A DNA stretch of 59,740 nucleotides from Zygnema cylindricum (lineage: Eukaryota > Streptophyta > Zygnematophyceae > Zygnematales > Zygnemataceae): NCBI GenBank assembly GCA_037447655.1, contig JBBHKE010002703.1, positions 88,347-148,086 on the forward strand. The letters are read 5' to 3'. Under the pieces are notes generated by a model that saw nothing but the letters and a program-made list of their open reading frames with translations, was not told the DNA's origin and did not search any database. Of the stretch, positions 56,430-59,740 are shown piece by piece. Made by a program: the position numbers and the translations under genes. Position 1 is the first letter of the stretch; each line of letters starts with the position of its first letter.

Positions 56430-57777
56430 ATGGGAATCTATGGCGGCCTCCTCTCCCAGAGCTGCCACGTGTCACTCTCCTCTGTCTCCTCTCTCTGTGT
56501 CCCTTCGCCCTCCTCCTCCTCTAACTCCTCTAACCTAACTTTTATGAACTCAAAGGCTTTGTCTTTTTCGAATCAGCCACTAGTTTGCTCCAAAAATAGT
56601 TTATTTTCTGAAAAAAAAAAATCCATCAGGTTTTCTGCCCGAGAAAAAAGTTTCCAACTGAAAGCTGAGGTTAAGACACAGGTAGGAAAAAATGGGTAAA
56701 AAGGGGGTAAAAGGGGAAAAAAGGGATAAAAAAGGGGGTGAAAAAGGGATAAAAAAGGGGTGAGAAGTAAAAAGGGGGTGGAAAATCGAATATTCTCGTG
56801 AAAGAATAGTAATATGGCTTTTTTAGGGTTTTTGGTTTGAATTGGAAATAAACTAGAGATGAAGTCATTTGTTTGGATTTGGCTTAAAAAAAAAGGTTTT
56901 GGAAAAATAGGAAGTGCCTCACGGACCCCAAACTTAGGGTTCAGAAAACAACAAAAACCACCCTCTCCCCACTCCTCTCTCCCCTCTCTACCCCCCCTTC
57001 CCTCAACTCCACCCTCCCCCTCTCTCTCTCCCCTCCCTGTCTCCCTCCCTCCTCCCTCTCCCCATTGTTTTTGGATTCTAGAAGGTTGATAAAGTAAATC
57101 TATTTAAAAAATTTAGGGTTTAATTTTAAAGCCCATATCCCTTAAATTTGGGAAAATAGTGAAAATAAATGTAAAGTAACTTTTTGAAGCTTAAAACTTT
57201 TTTAAATTAAAATTGAAATTCCAATTTCGGTACTTTGGTTTATATTTTGAATAAAAAGTTATTGATTTAGGGTTACATTTGTTTGCTAAAAACTCTGGAA
57301 AAACCTGAAAGAACCCTATAAAATCCTTGTTAAATTTTAGGGTTTTTTTGCATTTTTAGGCATTGACTGTCTCGGATTTTGTATGTAAAATTTTGTGCTT
57401 AAATTTTACGATTTAAATTTAGAGTTTCGGGTTTTTTTTGTTTTTTTTAAGATATGGGATTCATGTTTATGCATGGAAATTTAGGTTTAAGATTTTTTAT
57501 TTTATTGTTTTTAGGATATAGGAGTTATGTTCATGCTTGAAGAATGATATTTAAAGGTTTTGGGCTTAAGTTTTTAATATTAATTTAGGGTTTAAATTTT
57601 TACATTTTACATATAATATGGATAAGGTTGTTTTTTGTGTATGTATGGTTTAATTAATTTATTTTTTGATTTTCTGTGTTTAATATTTGTCCCTCATCTT
57701 TTTTTTTTATTATTATTATTATCTCTCAGGAGAGGGAAACCGTTTCTTTAGGCGGGTCGACTTCCGAAGAAAATATG
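56430..57777 (+). CDS. First two exons of a possible plastid-targeted protein, runs off the window
   Basis: Exon 1 at 56430-56681 ends in ACACAG before GTAGG. Exon 2 at 57730-57777 starts after CTCTCAG and ends in ATG before GTTGG. Both are phase 0. Translation from the in-frame ATG at 56544 gives MNSKALSFSNQPLVCSKNSL and then a basic, Ser/Phe-rich stretch, like a chloroplast transit peptide, followed by ERETVSLGGSTSEENM. The CT-rich stretch before 56544 may be 5' UTR, in which case 56544 is the better start. No family is recognisable from so little, and no third exon was found before the window ends. The 1-kb intron has six TTTAGGGTT motifs. Moderate to low certainty. Confidence 0.45.
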
Positions 57778-58535
57778 GTTGGTGATTTTTTTTTTCTTGT
57801 TTTTTTGTTGAATTTTGTTTTTTCTTGAATTTTGTTTTTAGAGTATCTCCTGTCTAAAATAAAGGAAACGGTCAAATTCAATTTTATAATGTGTTTTTCT
57901 GGTCGTTTTTTTGTCATTTTTTTTTGCTGTTATTTTTTCCAGCGAAATTAGAGCGTCACCACTATTCGGGTTATCCACACTAATTTTTGTTGAGTTTTTT
58001 TTCTTCATGGTGTTAATGTAGTTTGCTTTGCAAAGTTTCGAAGAACTTTTTTGAAACCACATTATCACATGCTTTTTAAATTATTGGGGACCAAATTTAC
58101 ATAAAAAAAGTGTAAACAAGTGTTTCAACAAATTATAATATGTACTATTGTAAATTGCCGTAAATTATGGTACGGGCAATCCAATGTTTCGATTAAAGGA
58201 AATTGTAATCCATGCATAAGGTACCTCTACTAATTTTATAATTTTTTCGTTCTTTAAACTTTTTTATAATGTGTTACCAGCAACCGAATGTTACCTTTGA
58301 AGAAAATTGCAATTCATACATAAGGAATACCTTGTATCTCTACTAGTGTTTTTTGGCCTTTAAACTCATTTTTCTCCGTACACACTTGTCCAATTGTTAA
58401 TCTGATTGTCACAACAGAAAAATAAGATTCTTACATTCCGATTGGCGGTCTCCAAATGAAGATCGGACCTGTATATATTGAGGAAAGTTGATTTAAATGC
58501 AAAAAAAAACATTAACGCTTATAGTGATACATATA

Positions 58536-58720
58536 TACGCCGTCCGTCGCTATTAGAGTTCGTGAATTATTAGTATTAACACTTCATGAGAATTAGCCTA
58601 GATCATGTCTTGCTCATTATGGGCCACTTAATTAAATAGTGTTATTAACACTAATTTATGATTTTGGACAAAAAACACGCTTTTGAATTAGAGTAATAAA
58701 CTCTAACATAGCGATGGGTT
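58536..58720. mobile_element. MITE-like element, TACACCGTGAATCGC family
   Basis: The left end TACGCCGTCCGTCGCTATTA and the right end AACTCTAACATAGCGATGGG are inverted. The interior has ATTAAATAGTGTTATTAACA and GAATTAGAGTAATAAACTCT, as in the 30885 copy. Confidence 0.6.
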
Positions 58721-58747
58721 TGAAGTTTTTTAGTCCAAATTGTTTGG

Positions 58748-59026
58748 TACACCGTGAATCACTATAAGCGCTATGTAAAATAAAATTTGTATCGATTCTT
58801 GTATGAAATATATGCTGCCAAATAACTCTAAAAGCTGAGGACAGTATTAGTGTTAATAGTTTTATTTCAGGTCCGAATTTCAGGACGATTGTGAACCACA
58901 AAAAGAATCACCATTAAAGGAAAAAACAATTAATAGTATAGTATTATTACAGCTATTTTGTATTTGGAGGACAAAAATAACCGGGACCGAATTAATGTTA
59001 TCAACTCTAATAGCGATTCATGGGTA
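58748..59026. mobile_element. MITE-like element, best-preserved copy of the family
   Basis: The left end TACACCGTGAATCACTATAA and the right end AACTCTAATAGCGATTCATG (then GGTA) form inverted termini bounded by TA, consistent with a Tc1/mariner-type target duplication. It is 279 bp and non-coding. Confidence 0.65.
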
Positions 59027-59660
59027 GTGAAAATATTTAGGAAACGTACTTAATTTCGTTACAATTGATACAATTCATAATAAAAAGGCAAAATATAAAT
59101 TTGTTAACCAAAACCACATCCATAATTGTGAATATGAACCATACTTAAGACCAATATATGAGTCCCTTTTCTTCCCACTTTCGCGTCACCCTTTCCCTTC
59201 TCCCTTCTCTCCTCTCTCCCCCCACTCTTTCCTAGTAATATTTTTTCTCAAAAAAATTATGTATTGCATTTTTTCGCTATACGGAGACATTACAAAAAGC
59301 TACTAGAATGGCGTTTTGATTGTGTTGTGACATGTGTCACGTTTAGCATGGCATAACGCTTCACTACTATTGTCAAACAATTTGACGATAAGCAAGGTAG
59401 TTTTTTAAGAAGACAATTTTAGAGGATATCATAGAAAAAAATATTGCTACTACATTTCTGTGATGTTGGTCATTGACTTTATAAGTACAAAGTACGTAGC
59501 TCGTCACCGAGAAGTACGTATGTATAGACCTATGTATGTATATGTATATTGAGTACATATGTATTAAATATATGTATATATATAATTATGGTGTAAAATA
59601 AAACGTTACATTGCCGAGTTAAAATACGCACTTTGGAAAAAAGGCAAAGAAGAATGTATG

Positions 59661-59740
<80 letters not shown>

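Larger units (their letters stand above)
57778..59740. other. Probable intron or intergenic with MITEs and terminal TA run
   Basis: No exon recognised. It contains MITE copies at 58536-58720 and 58748-59026, a short CT tract (59185-59225) and a pure (TA)n run at 59665-59740 that reaches the window edge. Confidence 0.5.

Noticed and set aside
56175-56468. Glu/Arg/Gly-rich minus-strand frame considered as an SMG9 N-terminus
   Set aside because: It is the antisense of the CT-rich leader of the plus-strand gene and has no acceptable donor linking it to 53460.

Overview
This is an AT-rich nuclear window from a plant-lineage eukaryote. Its genes are split into small exons by long GT-AG introns. 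HisI and HisE are fused behind a probable plastid transit peptide, one gene pair encodes an Agenet/Tudor-like protein, and the acetylglucosamine-phosphate mutase is of plant DRT101 type. Together these point to a streptophyte. An intact SMG9, which I recall as lost in Arabidopsis, and the heavy load of CT/GA and TA microsatellites would fit a charophyte alga or seed-free plant, but the species cannot be named. No prokaryotic operon, CRISPR array, rRNA or convincing intact tRNA was seen.

Layout. 916-6869 (-): phosphoacetylglucosamine mutase, 8 exons. 8365-20046 (+): WD40-repeat protein, 15 exons, divergent from the mutase. 21772-25378 (+): broken Agenet-like copy. 28213-32268 (-): U6 snRNA phosphodiesterase USB1, 5 exons. 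33174-39050 (+): histidine biosynthesis HISN2, 7 exons, divergent from USB1. 40908-45244 (-): intact Agenet-like gene, 5 exons. 47640-48380 (+): stray duplicate of the HISN2 3' end. 49008-53460 (-): SMG9, 6 exons recognised, 5' end not found. 56430 onwards (+): first exons of a possible plastid-targeted protein that runs off the window. Exon models were assembled by hand from splice signals, phase continuity and recalled family sequences; every phase closes.

Structure. Two inverted arms of about 4.6-4.9 kb (about 21410-26290 and 40300-44880) carry the Agenet pseudogene and gene, and enclose USB1 and HISN2. One arm holds a clean hAT-like non-autonomous element with a 17-bp terminal inverted repeat and an 8-bp target duplication; the other arm preserves the empty site. 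Several MITE-like families are scattered through introns and gaps.

The most unusual theme is how tandem repeats and splice sites coincide. In the mutase and HISN2 genes, about 90-120-bp tandem repeats contain decayed copies of an exon edge with its splice site. In USB1 and SMG9, CT-rich microsatellites themselves form the polypyrimidine tracts at acceptors. The same CT repeat also encodes Ser/Pro tracts inside the HISN2 and SMG9 proteins.

The genes serve unrelated housekeeping roles: UDP-GlcNAc synthesis, U6 snRNA maturation, plastid histidine synthesis, nonsense-mediated decay and probably chromatin reading. They do not form a pathway.
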